Shown one piece after another: positions 1-8,836 of a stretch of DNA of 64,000 nt (positions within the stretch are counted from its first letter, which is position 1; every line of letters starts with the position of its first letter). Position numbers and translations under genes: made by a program. The stretch spans positions 1,984,001 through 2,048,000 of the forward strand of contig NZ_CP140772.1 in NCBI RefSeq assembly GCF_037893185.1. Direction: 5' to 3'. Source of the stretch: Chitinophaga sp. 180180018-3 (GTDB taxonomy: Bacteria; Bacteroidota; Bacteroidia; Chitinophagales; Chitinophagaceae). Under the pieces are notes generated by a model. It saw only the letters and a program-made list of their open reading frames with translations. It was not told the DNA's origin and did not search any database.

Positions 1-2
1 AT

Positions 3-362
3 TTTGAAATACATGTAGATGATACTACCCGCGCAGTGGCTTTTTATAGGGCGGTATTCAACTGGAAATTTACCGAAGTGCCCGGATTACCCATCGCTTA
101 CTGGTCTATCGAGGCCGACGGCAGTTGGGGTGGTTTGTTAAAAAGACCGGCACATGCACCTGCACCGGAACAGGGTGCTAACGCTTTCGTGTGTTCATTG
201 GAGGTAGCCGATTTTGATCAGACGGCTGAACTGATTATGAAGAACGGCGGAATGGTAGCCCTGCCAAAATTTGCCGTTCCCAATAAATGCTGGCAGGGCT
301 ATTTCCTGGATACAGAAGGAAATGTTTTCGGACTTTTCCAGGTAGATCCAAATGCGAAATAG
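3..362 (+). CDS. VOC/glyoxalase-family protein, 5' end cut by window
   Basis: The reading frame is open from base 3 with no start codon in the window, so the gene begins upstream. The visible 119 residues open with FEIHVDDTTRAVAFYRAVFNW, the first beta-alpha unit typical of the vicinal oxygen chelate fold, and end with a second module (GYFLDTEGNVFGLFQ) typical of its last strand. Proteins of this type are small metal-dependent lyases or dioxygenases, or binding proteins; the substrate cannot be deduced. The GTG at base 36 lies inside the conserved first module and is not the real start. Family assignment is secure, function is not. Confidence 0.85.
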   Translation, partial: FEIHVDDTTRAVAFYRAVFNWKFTEVPGLPIAYWSIEADGSWGGLLKRPAHAPAPEQGANAFVCSLEVADFDQTAELIMKNGGMVALPKFAVPNKCWQGYFLDTEGNVFGLFQVDPNAK

Positions 363-366
363 CGGC

Positions 367-912
367 TTACTTCAGCAGCCACTCCAGCTTGTACATATGA
401 TGGAATGCATCATAGGCCATCAGGCTCTCATCGTTTTTAAATGTAGCATCCAGCTGATCCGCCAGTGTCCCGTTTTCCGTAAACGCCTGTTTAATATTCC
501 AGGCAGTCAGTGCTTTCAGTTGTCCACCGGCTGCGGAGAAATAATAGCAGTATAGATTGTCAGGAAACACTTTCGGAGAAACCGGTATTTTCCGGCGGTA
601 AAGCAACAACCGGGGATTGCTGTTAAGGATTTCGTAACTACTGCTTTTTGTTAACCGCCAGCTGGTTCCATTGGCCAGCTTCAGGGCAAAGAATTTGTTT
701 TTATCCAGCCTGACGTGCCTGTTGGCTTCCTGTATAGTAATATAATTCCCGGGAATCAGGCTATGCAAATTCACCGTTGCATGGCTATACGCCGGATGGT
801 TGTTCAGATAATCTGCTTCAGTAAGATATACGCCGGCCAGTTTCCTTTGCGCCCCTGCTGTTATACCAAGTGTCAGCAGAACGAGGGTAATCATTCCTTT
901 TATCCTTTTCAT
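367..912 (-). CDS. Small secreted protein of unknown function
   Basis: This 181-residue protein starts at the second in-frame ATG (MKRIKGMITLVLLTLGITAGAQ), which gives a clean signal peptide with cleavage near GAQ; the earlier ATG at 957 would add 15 mostly polar residues in front of it. The mature part resembles no family I recognise. It has scattered aromatic residues and a C-terminal segment (DESLMAYDAFHHMYKLEWLLK) that looks helical. Its stop lies four bases from the end of the convergent VOC gene. It is probably periplasmic. No function is proposed. Confidence 0.7.
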   Translation of the reverse strand: MKRIKGMITLVLLTLGITAGAQRKLAGVYLTEADYLNNHPAYSHATVNLHSLIPGNYITIQEANRHVRLDKNKFFALKLANGTSWRLTKSSSYEILNSNPRLLLYRRKIPVSPKVFPDNLYCYYFSAAGGQLKALTAWNIKQAFTENGTLADQLDATFKNDESLMAYDAFHHMYKLEWLLK

Positions 913-1245
913 GATTTTGTTGTTTTGCCTGTACCTGTACAAGTAGGGTGCCCGCATGCCGGTTTTATTACGGAAGACAGCACCGCAGCGGGTAATACCT
1001 GAAAACAGTCTGTGGATGCGGGTATACCGGAATGAGAAAGTATCTCAATAAAATAAACCAAACGCCTGGTCTCCGGAAAACAGGGTCATTTTGACAAGGT
1101 TTACCATTTTGAAAGAGGATATTCTAATATGAAATGAGAATTTTTAATCCGGAAACTGCATTCCACAGCGGTTTTTGAAGGATACGCACTTGGCAGGGCA
1201 TGTGTTTTGGCTAATGATAGGGAAATGTATAAACTATACGCAAGC
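913..1245. other. Intergenic region between divergent genes
   Basis: This 333-bp stretch separates the minus-strand secreted protein from the plus-strand porin and should hold both promoters. No convincing coding frame is present. The only patterned signal is a sigma54-like sequence at 1191-1206, listed separately. Confidence 0.5.
1191..1206 (+). promoter_or_regulatory. Possible sigma54 promoter of the porin gene
   Basis: TGGCAGGGCATGTGTT can be aligned with the sigma54 consensus TGGCAC-G-N4-TTGCW. The -24 element TGGCA is intact and TG falls at the -12 position, but the invariant GC there is GT. It lies about 40 bases before the porin ATG, a workable leader length. The reason to consider it is the sigma54-dependent activator gene that converges on the porin. 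Chance similarity is quite possible. Confidence 0.3.
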
Positions 1246-2595
1246 ATGAAAAAAGGATTAATTATTTCGCTTGTCCTGCTGATGTCCCTGTCTTATGGAT
1301 ATGCACAACAGGAATCAACCATCAGGAAACAAAAAGTAGCCATCGACACCTCAAATGGCAGGAGCCTGCCGTCGCCGATCGCTTCGCCGCCTTTCCCCAG
1401 CGGCGAATGGGTGGGATCACCGCTGATAGGGATCCCTTCAGATGCACCGGATTACCCCCTGACGCATATGCTTGGGCTGGCGAACAACCGCAGCCGGATC
1501 AAAGTATACGGCTGGGTAGATATCGGAGGGAATTTCAGCTCGTCCAGAAATTCGAACGCGCCTACGTCTTACAACCTGCTGCCCAATGCCGTAGTGCTGG
1601 ATCAACTGATTCTCCGGGTGGAAAGGCAACCCAACACCGTGCAGAAAGAGCATACCGACTGGGGCTTTGTGATCGATAACATATTTGGTACCGACTATCG
1701 CTATACGCTCGCGAAAGGTATTTTCAGCGATCAGCTGTTAAAGTACAACCGTCTTTACGGCTATGATCCTACACAGGTATATGGTATGCTGTATTTCCCC
1801 AAAGTGGCAGACGGGCTGCTGCTAAAGATTGGCCGGTTTATATCTCCGGCTGATATTGAAGCGCAGTGGGCGCCCGACAACTATCTCTATTCCCACTCCC
1901 TCATGTTCACCGTGGATCCTTACACGTTCACCGGTGTGAATGCCACGTTCCGCCTGAATGAACACTGGCAGGTGGAGGCGGGCATACACGCAGGGAACGA
2001 CATGGCGCCCTGGAGTAATTCTGCCAGTGTAAACGGACTGGCAATGGTAAGATGGGTATCCGGTAACAACAATAACTCCATCTACGGTGGTATCAATTCA
2101 CTGGGCCGTGGCTATTACAGGAATGCGCACGACAATCTCCAGATGCTTGTGGCTACCTGGGGGCACCGCTTCAGTCAACGTATACACATGAACACAGAAT
2201 TATACTATATCTGGCAACATGACGCCGCCGTTGGCGGTACTGCTATAGAAGGTCCGGGTAAAGACTGGTACATGGGCACAGGCCTGGGAAACACGATTCC
2301 CGGCATTGCCTCCGCGGTAGGCGCTGTGAACTATTTCCAGATACAATTATCACCTAAGAAAGATTATCTCTCCATAAGGAATGATATGCTGAATGATCCG
2401 CAAGGTAACCGCACGGGTTTCACCACACTGTATACCAGCCACACCATCGGATGGGTTCATCATTTCAATAGTCTGATCAGGATCCGGCCGGAACTGCGCT
2501 ACGAAACAGCCTGGAATAATAACGCGACGCCCTATGATAACGGTGTACGCAAAGATCAGTTCACCGCAGCGATGGATTTGATTGTAAGGTTTTAA
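1246..2595 (+). CDS. Outer-membrane beta-barrel porin, BBP2-like
   Basis: The 449-residue protein begins with a signal peptide (MKKGLIISLVLLMSLSYGYAQ); an earlier in-frame start at 1207 would only add 13 residues before it. The mature region is rich in alternating aromatic and glycine strands (YGWVDIGGNFSSS, WGFVIDNIFGTDYRY, LKIGRFISPADIEAQ) and ends in a phenylalanine (LIVRF), the usual outer-membrane sorting signal. The GRF...E pattern and overall length fit the putative beta-barrel porin-2 family. It should form a diffusion channel for small solutes. It converges on a sigma54-type two-component pair and shares a long palindromic terminator with it. The solute is unknown. Confidence 0.8.
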   Translation: MKKGLIISLVLLMSLSYGYAQQESTIRKQKVAIDTSNGRSLPSPIASPPFPSGEWVGSPLIGIPSDAPDYPLTHMLGLANNRSRIKVYGWVDIGGNFSSSRNSNAPTSYNLLPNAVVLDQLILRVERQPNTVQKEHTDWGFVIDNIFGTDYRYTLAKGIFSDQLLKYNRLYGYDPTQVYGMLYFPKVADGLLLKIGRFISPADIEAQWAPDNYLYSHSLMFTVDPYTFTGVNATFRLNEHWQVEAGIHAGNDMAPWSNSASVNGLAMVRWVSGNNNNSIYGGINSLGRGYYRNAHDNLQMLVATWGHRFSQRIHMNTELYYIWQHDAAVGGTAIEGPGKDWYMGTGLGNTIPGIASAVGAVNYFQIQLSPKKDYLSIRNDMLNDPQGNRTGFTTLYTSHTIGWVHHFNSLIRIRPELRYETAWNNNATPYDNGVRKDQFTAAMDLIVRF

Positions 2596-2715
2596 GAATG
2601 AAGAATTGAGAATATAGAATTAAGAAAGAGAGCGGAGATAGTAAACGTGAATATTTAATCCGCGTTTACTATCTCCGCTCTCTTTCTTAATTCTATATTC
2701 TCAATTCTTCATTCT
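2595..2715. repeat. Perfect 53-bp-arm palindrome between convergent genes, copy A
   Basis: The left arm 2595-2647 is exactly repeated in reverse complement at 2663-2715, around a 15-nt AT-rich loop. The arms run from the last base of the porin stop codon into the stop codon of the response regulator. A nearly identical copy lies at 61076-61192. It should act as a bidirectional terminator, since both transcripts would fold into the same very long hairpin, but its length and exact duplication suggest a dispersed repeat family. Confidence 0.9.
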
Positions 2716-4057
2716 ACAGGCTGTTATCCAGTTTCCTATACAACGTCGACAGCCCAATATTCAGCAGTCGTGCTGCTTTAGACTTATTACCCCCGGCATA
2801 ATCTATGACCCATTGTATATGTAGTTTCTCCATAGCGGCGAGGTCGAAATGGCCGGTTTGCTGCCGTACAGGGCTTTTGCGGAGTCGCATTTCAAGCGGA
2901 AGGGTATCGAGGGTTAGTTCGGAGCCGGTGGTCATGATCACCGCTCTTTCCATCACGTTTTTCAGTTCCCGGATGTTGCCGCGCCATTCGTGCAGTTTAA
3001 GATGATCCAGGAATTCCCTGCTCATGCTGTTTACCTGCCGGTTGCTTTTGGCTGCGAACAGGTGCAGGTAATGATTGGCGAATAACGGGATATCTTCTTT
3101 GCGTTCCCGCAAAGAGGGGAGGGTGATGGTAAATACATTCAGGCGGTAGTAGAGGTCTTCGCGGAACCGGCCCTGTTCAATTTCCTGATCGAGGTGGCGG
3201 TTGGTAGCGGCAATAATTCGTATATCCACTTTCGTTACCCTGGTGTCGCCTACTTTGATGAACTCGTTGGTTTCCAGTACGCGCAGCAGTTTGGCCTGAA
3301 GATCAATTGGCATTTCACCGATTTCATCCAGGAAGAGGGTGCCCATATTGGCTTCTTCGATCAGGCCTTTTTTGTTTTTGGAAGCGCCGGTGAATGCGCC
3401 TGCTTTGTAACCAAAGATCTCGCTTTCGAGAATGTCTTTCCCGATGGCGCTGCAGTTGATGGCAACAAAATCGTTGGCGGCGCGGTGGCTGGCATTATGA
3501 ATAGCCTGGGCAAACATTTCTTTGCCGGAGCCGGTTTCTCCGAGCAACAGCACGGCGGCATCGCTGGGCGCCGCTTTGATGGCCAGGTTCCGGGCCTCCT
3601 GTACAAGCGGTGAGGAACCCAGCAGGTCGTTGAAGGTGGCGTAGCGGTTGCCGATACGGTGCTCGAGATGTGCCACCCGTTTCTGCAATTTTACTTTTTC
3701 GAGCGCGCGGTGAAGCAGCGGTATGATCCGGGCATTATCGTTTCCTTTGGTGATATAATCGAATGCCCCGTCTTTGATAGCGCGTACGCCATCGGAGATG
3801 TTGCCGTAGGCAGTAAGCAGGATGATTTCGGCAGGGAACTTTCGTTCACGGATATACGTTGTCAGATCGAGGCCGTTGCCATCCGGCAGCATTACATCGC
3901 TGAGGATAACGTCTACCGGTTCGGTGTCCAGCAGGCGCCGGGCGGCTTTCATGCTGCCGCATTCCAGCGTCTGGAAGCCTTCCATGGCGATGATCCGTTT
4001 CAGGAGCTGGCGGAGCTTTTCTTCATCTTCCACCAGCAGGATGGTTCCTGTGTTCAT
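2714..4057 (-). CDS. Sigma54-dependent response regulator, NtrC family
   Basis: 447 residues in three domains. Residues 5-120 are a receiver with acidic pocket E10/D11, phosphoacceptor D54, T82 and K104. Residues 145-375 are an AAA+ sigma54-activation domain with Walker A GETGSGKE at 173-180, the sigma54-contact loop GAFTGA at 220-225 and Walker B LFLDE at 241-245. The C-terminus is a Fis-type helix-turn-helix ([21 protein letters not shown]). It would bind upstream enhancers and drive ATP-dependent open-complex formation by RNA polymerase-sigma54. It is 11 bases downstream of the kinase-like gene, so the two form an operon. All residues needed for activity are present. Confidence 0.97.
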   Translation of the reverse strand: MNTGTILLVEDEEKLRQLLKRIIAMEGFQTLECGSMKAARRLLDTEPVDVILSDVMLPDGNGLDLTTYIRERKFPAEIILLTAYGNISDGVRAIKDGAFDYITKGNDNARIIPLLHRALEKVKLQKRVAHLEHRIGNRYATFNDLLGSSPLVQEARNLAIKAAPSDAAVLLLGETGSGKEMFAQAIHNASHRAANDFVAINCSAIGKDILESEIFGYKAGAFTGASKNKKGLIEEANMGTLFLDEIGEMPIDLQAKLLRVLETNEFIKVGDTRVTKVDIRIIAATNRHLDQEIEQGRFREDLYYRLNVFTITLPSLRERKEDIPLFANHYLHLFAAKSNRQVNSMSREFLDHLKLHEWRGNIRELKNVMERAVIMTTGSELTLDTLPLEMRLRKSPVRQQTGHFDLAAMEKLHIQWVIDYAGGNKSKAARLLNIGLSTLYRKLDNSL

Positions 4058-4068
4058 ATAATGGCATA

Positions 4069-5286
4069 TTAAGGTTGTGTAGGGGAAGCATCGCTGCTGC
4101 CGGGATGTGCCGGCGGAACAGGTAATATGGCTTCTCCGGCAGCGTCCAGCAGCTCGGTGCTGATCTGCAGTATGCGTTCAACGTCTTCATTAATACTATC
4201 CAGTAATTCTTTTTGCTCATTCAGCAACGGACCGGTTCTGGTATCGGCCAGCAAACTGAGGCTCATTTTCATGGCAGAGATGGGCGTTTTCAGCTCATGG
4301 GAAGCGGTAGCAATGAAGCGGGTCTTTGCTGCTGCCAACTCCTGGAAGGCACTCACATCGCGCAGTACAATCACTTCGCCGATCGCATCTCCGTTAACGG
4401 TAACATTTACAACGTCCTTGATAAAGTAAGTGTCGCCTATTATCAACTGCTGATGTACAGGATGTTTCAACACCGACTCCAGTAATGGCGTTTTTTTAGG
4501 ACCGCATAACCTGATGGCTACTGCGTTCATAAAGAGCACCCTGTTTTTGGCGTCCAGTCCTATGATGCCGTCGTTCATCTGGTTGATGATGGCTTCCAGC
4601 CTTGTTTTTTCGAAACGGAGCTGCTCCAGGTTACTGTTTTCATATTCGTGCAGCTTCCCGGCCATGAGGTTGAAAACCTCCGCCAGATCCCCGAATTCAT
4701 CGCCGGGTTGCAGATGGATACGCGTACTATAGTTCTTCTCGGCAATCTGGCGTATACCGGCTGTCAGCAGATTGATAGGATGCGAAACAATCTGCGGATA
4801 GGCGAATATAAAAATGATGGAGATGGTGAGCACAATCAGTGTAGAAACAGACAGGGTAAGAATCGCCCTGTTGGCCGACAGGGAAGCAATCTGATTTTTT
4901 TCGATGATGGCCTGCTGGTTGATTTCCGCCACCTGCAGAATGGCGTGCCGTAGTTCCTCGGGTATCTCCGCATTACCGGGCGATTGCTGTATCTGTGCTA
5001 CCAGGTCGGTTACGCGGGCGGTGGCACTGTCTTCCCCGGGCTCGGTGATATTATGCTGCTGCAACGCCAGGTTCTGTTGCAGGGTGGCCAGCTTCACCGG
5101 CCGCTGTTCCAGTGCCATCAGCATGTTGTTACAATAGGCAATGGAATGGAGATTTTCCTGCAGTATCAGCCTCGCATCCTGGTTCAACCGGTATATCTGG
5201 TAAATACCCTGCATGCTGATGAGCAACGTCAGTATAAACAGGAAGATGAGGCCGAGGGTCAGTTTTGTTTTTAACCGTAATTGCAT
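4069..5286 (-). CDS. HAMP/PAS sensor kinase-like protein lacking the ATPase domain
   Basis: The ATG at 5286 gives 405 residues; an ATG at 5340 is also possible and would add 18. From the longer start: a membrane segment at about 25-45, a periplasmic helical domain, a second membrane segment at about 158-180, a HAMP linker (about 180-233), a PAS-like domain (about 246-335) and a HisKA helix with H348 in ASHELKTP. The protein then ends with a short Pro/Ser-rich tail. The HATPase_c domain (N, G1, F and G2 boxes) expected next is absent, and only 11 bases remain before the regulator gene, so it is missing rather than frameshifted out nearby. The protein cannot bind ATP by itself. It may be a defective kinase, or a dimerisation/phosphotransfer partner acting on the downstream regulator. 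Confidence 0.9.
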   Translation of the reverse strand: MQLRLKTKLTLGLIFLFILTLLISMQGIYQIYRLNQDARLILQENLHSIAYCNNMLMALEQRPVKLATLQQNLALQQHNITEPGEDSATARVTDLVAQIQQSPGNAEIPEELRHAILQVAEINQQAIIEKNQIASLSANRAILTLSVSTLIVLTISIIFIFAYPQIVSHPINLLTAGIRQIAEKNYSTRIHLQPGDEFGDLAEVFNLMAGKLHEYENSNLEQLRFEKTRLEAIINQMNDGIIGLDAKNRVLFMNAVAIRLCGPKKTPLLESVLKHPVHQQLIIGDTYFIKDVVNVTVNGDAIGEVIVLRDVSAFQELAAAKTRFIATASHELKTPISAMKMSLSLLADTRTGPLLNEQKELLDSINEDVERILQISTELLDAAGEAILPVPPAHPGSSDASPTQP

Positions 5287-5381
5287 GAATAGTGGATTTG
5301 AAAGGGTCTGGTGAAGACGCCTCCAAACCGGTGCCACCATATTGGTAATCTGCTAAGTATTTATATATCAGCTGGTTGACG

Positions 5382-5407
5382 AAGCGCCAGGCCCAAGGCT
5401 GGCGCTT
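5382..5407 (-). terminator. GC-rich hairpin between EamA and sensor genes
   Basis: AAGCGCCAG and CTGGCGCTT form a 9-bp stem with an 8-nt loop, 44 bases after the transporter stop on the minus strand. There is no T-run, so it may be a processing or stabilising hairpin rather than a classical terminator. Confidence 0.4.
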
Positions 5408-5450
5408 GCAGGTATGTCAAAACGGAAGACTCTTTTTCAAAATGGCAGGG

Positions 5451-6389
5451 TCAGGAAACCGGGCTTTCTGCCACCGCCCGTACGGCAGCTGTTGTGGGCT
5501 GTTTTTTCCTGGCCAGCAGAAATATGGTAGAGATGATACATAAACTGCCTAGCCAATCCATCACTGTAAACGGAACTTTCAGCCACAGCAGGGAGAACAC
5601 GGCCGCTGAAAGAGGTTCTGCCGATGCCAGCAGACTGGTAGTTTGTGGTCCGATTATCTTAACGGCAGTGAGGTAAGCATAAAATGCCACGAGGCAGCCA
5701 AGCAGAATAATGAACGCCGTAAATGCGAGGGTATAAAAATCCCACTCACCGGAAACATTCCAGGGGGCGTGGGTGAATCCCAATAACGTACCGCCTGTGA
5801 CCATTGCCCAGCCAATGATCACCGGCGTTGGGTAACGGCTAAGCAGCTGCGCCGGGTAAATACTGTAAAAAGCCATACTTAATGCCGATGCCAGTCCCCA
5901 TCCCAACGCCTGCACAGAGATGGATAAGCTGTCGGTTTTTCCGTGTGTTACCATGAGAAAAGTACCTGCTACTGCCAGCGCAATGGCCAGGTATTCCAGG
6001 AAGGTGGGCCATTTCCGTGAATGCCAGGCCATGTAAACCGCAATCATCACCGGTCCTGAATATTGTAATACCGTGGCGGTAGCAGCATTGGAATGTTTGA
6101 TGGTCGCAAAGAAAGTGTATTGCACCGCCAGCATGCCCAGTATACTGAATACCAGCAGCTGTGCGGCCGACTTTTTATCCTGCCAGATGGCAAATACTTC
6201 TGAAGGATGACGACGCATGGCTATCAGCAACAGTAGTATACCCGCTATCAGCAACCTTACGGTAACCAGCCATTCTGTATTGATGTTGCGGTACATGAAA
6301 AGGAATTGTCCGCAGGTACCGGATACTCCCCACAATATCGCTGCCGTTAGCGCCAGAATAATGCCCCGCCATTTAGTCTTTTGTTTCAT
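5451..6389 (-). CDS. EamA/DMT-family transporter
   Basis: 312 residues with about ten hydrophobic segments arranged as two five-helix repeats, the layout of EamA drug/metabolite transporters. Recognisable pieces are the first helix (ALTAAILWGVSGTCGQFLF) and the end of repeat 1 (AATATVLQYSGPVMIAVYMAW); repeat 2 has the matching QTTSLLASAEPLSAAVFSLLW segment, ending in the RKK basic tail. These inner-membrane carriers export amino acids, sugars or metabolites; the substrate is not predictable. It lies upstream of the sensor/regulator pair on the same strand with a hairpin between, so it is probably separate. Confidence 0.92.
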   Translation of the reverse strand: MKQKTKWRGIILALTAAILWGVSGTCGQFLFMYRNINTEWLVTVRLLIAGILLLLIAMRRHPSEVFAIWQDKKSAAQLLVFSILGMLAVQYTFFATIKHSNAATATVLQYSGPVMIAVYMAWHSRKWPTFLEYLAIALAVAGTFLMVTHGKTDSLSISVQALGWGLASALSMAFYSIYPAQLLSRYPTPVIIGWAMVTGGTLLGFTHAPWNVSGEWDFYTLAFTAFIILLGCLVAFYAYLTAVKIIGPQTTSLLASAEPLSAAVFSLLWLKVPFTVMDWLGSLCIISTIFLLARKKQPTTAAVRAVAESPVS

Positions 6390-6475
6390 ATTTGCTTTCC
6401 GTGAGATAAAGAAGTCAACAGGTATGCAAATTTGCAGATATTGCGGGAATTCTCTCTTTTTTTGTATCGTTTACG

Positions 6476-7861
6476 CTACCTGTTGAGCACTTCCGACATA
6501 AATATCTGCAGGTAATTATTTACATAACGGTTATATGCCACCATTTTCCCGTTGTGCGACCAGATCACGGCGCCCTGCGGAGGAGTTGTGTTACTGTTGT
6601 TCCTTGTCAGCGGCCAGCTTTGCCGGGAGGTAAGGTCGGTGATATAAACGACGTTGTTGGCGATGTAGGCCAGCCGGCTGCCATCCGGACTAAAATTAAA
6701 CCCACCCTGTATATTGAACCGATGGAAGGTGAGTTGCTGAATGGCGCCGCCATTGGGCGATACGCCGAATAGGTTGATGAAACCCGCATCGTCTTTTGCA
6801 AGGAAGGCGATCAGGCTGCCGTCGGCCGTGGTGCGAAGCCAATGCCGTGGCCCCTCTACGCCGTTTGCTGTGAAGGTGATCCGTCGTTGCTTTACACCTG
6901 CCGGTACGCCTGGGCGCGTATCTGCAGTACCTTCCAGCGGTTGCCCCGCAACGGCGGTTGTCAGCGTATCAGGCAGATCTGCTACAAAAATGGCTGTTTT
7001 CGTCTGGTTATTTTTATCTCTCACATTGCCCTGAAACGCAATGGCTCTCCGCTGGCGGCTGCCATCGGTCCGGAGGTAGCCGTTTGTACCTATCCAGCTT
7101 TCATCGAATGCTTTGTCTATTTCATCGCTCCCCGGCCTGGGCGTTGGTGTAACAGCGGTTACAATCACCGCGAACATAGTGCCGCTGTTATTCTCAGGAT
7201 TATCGCCGGGAACGGTTACCCGCCCCGGAAACATGACCCCCACGGTGCGCAGATCTTTTACAGCAGCATTGGATTTACTCAATTCTTCCATAATATGATC
7301 ATTATAGGTGAAACTGATCCATTCACCGTCGCCGCTCCAGGTATGGGCATGAGTGCCGCCACGTAACGCGCCGGGAGTGAACGGCGGCGTTATATTCCTC
7401 GCATCCATAAATACCGGGCGAAAAGGCGTGTCGATATCAACGGCTACGCCTGTACGCCGGCTTGCGCTGTACGGATTGTTCTTATCCGCGTTGCGGATAC
7501 CGTGGATGAACAGTACCCGGTTCTTCACAGGCGAGAAAGTGACAGCTCCCACTCCCGGCCCGAAAGCCGTTTGGTGAGGACTGCGGTATATTGCTCTTAT
7601 TTCTTTTGTATGCACGTTTACCATAGCAATGCTTCCGGTGGATCCGATGAGTGTATCGTAATTCCGGGTGTCGTATACTATCCAGTTATCATCGGGTGAA
7701 AAGCACTGCGTGCTGTTCAGGGTATGGCCGCCAGCTGTATAAGTTAGCTGTACGGCTGCCGGCCCGTGATCGATCACAATGCCCGGCACCTGTGCATTAC
7801 TATCTGCATAATAACTAACCATACAAACCAGCAGGATCAGGTATACCTTACGTACAAACAT
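6476..7861 (-). CDS. Secreted beta-propeller protein, DUF3748 (YidR-like)
   Basis: 461 residues with a signal peptide ending near SNAQ. The body carries WD/TolB-like propeller repeats: FSPDDNWIVYDTRNYD, WSGDGEWISFTYNDH, TTADGSLIAFLAKDD, FSPDGSRLAYIANN and WSHNGKMVAYNRY. The order and the segments TQCFSPDDNWIVYDTR and GGTHAHTWSGDGEW match the DUF3748 family, whose E. coli member is YidR. No enzymatic activity is established for the family. It is monocistronic here and should be periplasmic. Confidence 0.85.
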   Translation of the reverse strand: MFVRKVYLILLVCMVSYYADSNAQVPGIVIDHGPAAVQLTYTAGGHTLNSTQCFSPDDNWIVYDTRNYDTLIGSTGSIAMVNVHTKEIRAIYRSPHQTAFGPGVGAVTFSPVKNRVLFIHGIRNADKNNPYSASRRTGVAVDIDTPFRPVFMDARNITPPFTPGALRGGTHAHTWSGDGEWISFTYNDHIMEELSKSNAAVKDLRTVGVMFPGRVTVPGDNPENNSGTMFAVIVTAVTPTPRPGSDEIDKAFDESWIGTNGYLRTDGSRQRRAIAFQGNVRDKNNQTKTAIFVADLPDTLTTAVAGQPLEGTADTRPGVPAGVKQRRITFTANGVEGPRHWLRTTADGSLIAFLAKDDAGFINLFGVSPNGGAIQQLTFHRFNIQGGFNFSPDGSRLAYIANNVVYITDLTSRQSWPLTRNNSNTTPPQGAVIWSHNGKMVAYNRYVNNYLQIFMSEVLNR

Positions 7862-8086
7862 GCTTTTGTTTATTTAAAAATCGCCTCTATATCGTTCAGC
7901 AAATATTGCCACTGCGAGGGTGTTGTGGGAGTGCTGAAATTTGGTATCCTGTGAAAAGTAAGAAAAAATGCGGGCGTTATACCATCGTAAAGCTACAAAA
8001 TATACAAATGACTGTACCGCGTTTGTACAACTTTTAAGCATATTTATACAAGTACATAACCTATTCGCCACCTTAATTTTACAGCT

Positions 8087-8836
8087 ATGAAAATAGCAGT
8101 TATCAGCGATATTCACGGAAACCTGCCGGCACTGGAAGCCGTACTGGCAGATATCGCAGTATTTGGAGCAGATCAGGTTTACTGCCTCGGCGATCTGACG
8201 GATGCAGCTCCCTGGCATAATGAAGTGATCGCCCTTATCCGTCATCGCCACATTCCGGTGATCATGGGCAATCACGATGAGCGCATTGCGTTCGACCTGC
8301 CGGTAATCCCGCTGCCCAAACATGGCCCCGAAGAGCAGGACGCCAGAAACACCGCCATCAATTTTACCAAAGCCACCATCACACCGGATAACCGGCATTT
8401 CCTTTCCTGCCTGCCGGATTCATTGCGTATCGAATTCCCGCATCTCAGCCTGCTGCTGACCCATGGCAGCACAAGAAGTAATGATGAATATATTTATGAA
8501 GACCATCCGGAAGAAGATATTGTGAACATGCTCACGGCTGCAAATGCCGACGTGTTATTCACCGGTCATACGCATTTTTCGTATATCCGTTCGGTTGATA
8601 GTGGCGCCAGGCGCATCATCAATGCCGGTGCAGTAGGGCGTACCCGGGAAGAAAAAGGCAAGGCGGTTTATCTGCAGCTGGAAATAAAGAACAGGAACGC
8701 AACTACGGTGGATGAATTACTCGATGTTCGGATTTGCAAGATAGATTATGAAGTGGAACGTACTCTGGAAGCAATCAGGCGTAGTCCGATTCCCGATTTC
8801 TATGCCCACTTCCTGGCTCCGGAAACAGCTTACTGA
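8087..8836 (+). CDS. Metallophosphoesterase, YfcE/MJ0936-like
   Basis: 249 residues containing all calcineurin-type metal-binding blocks: SDIHGN (about 7-12), LGDLTD (about 36-41), GNHDE (about 61-65), LTHGS and a final GHTHFSY. The lack of a signal peptide places it in the cytosol. Members hydrolyse phosphomonoesters or phosphodiesters with two bound metals; the specific substrate is unclear. Its last seven bases overlap the 3' end of the convergent AraC gene. Confidence 0.93.
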   Translation: MKIAVISDIHGNLPALEAVLADIAVFGADQVYCLGDLTDAAPWHNEVIALIRHRHIPVIMGNHDERIAFDLPVIPLPKHGPEEQDARNTAINFTKATITPDNRHFLSCLPDSLRIEFPHLSLLLTHGSTRSNDEYIYEDHPEEDIVNMLTAANADVLFTGHTHFSYIRSVDSGARRIINAGAVGRTREEKGKAVYLQLEIKNRNATTVDELLDVRICKIDYEVERTLEAIRRSPIPDFYAHFLAPETAY

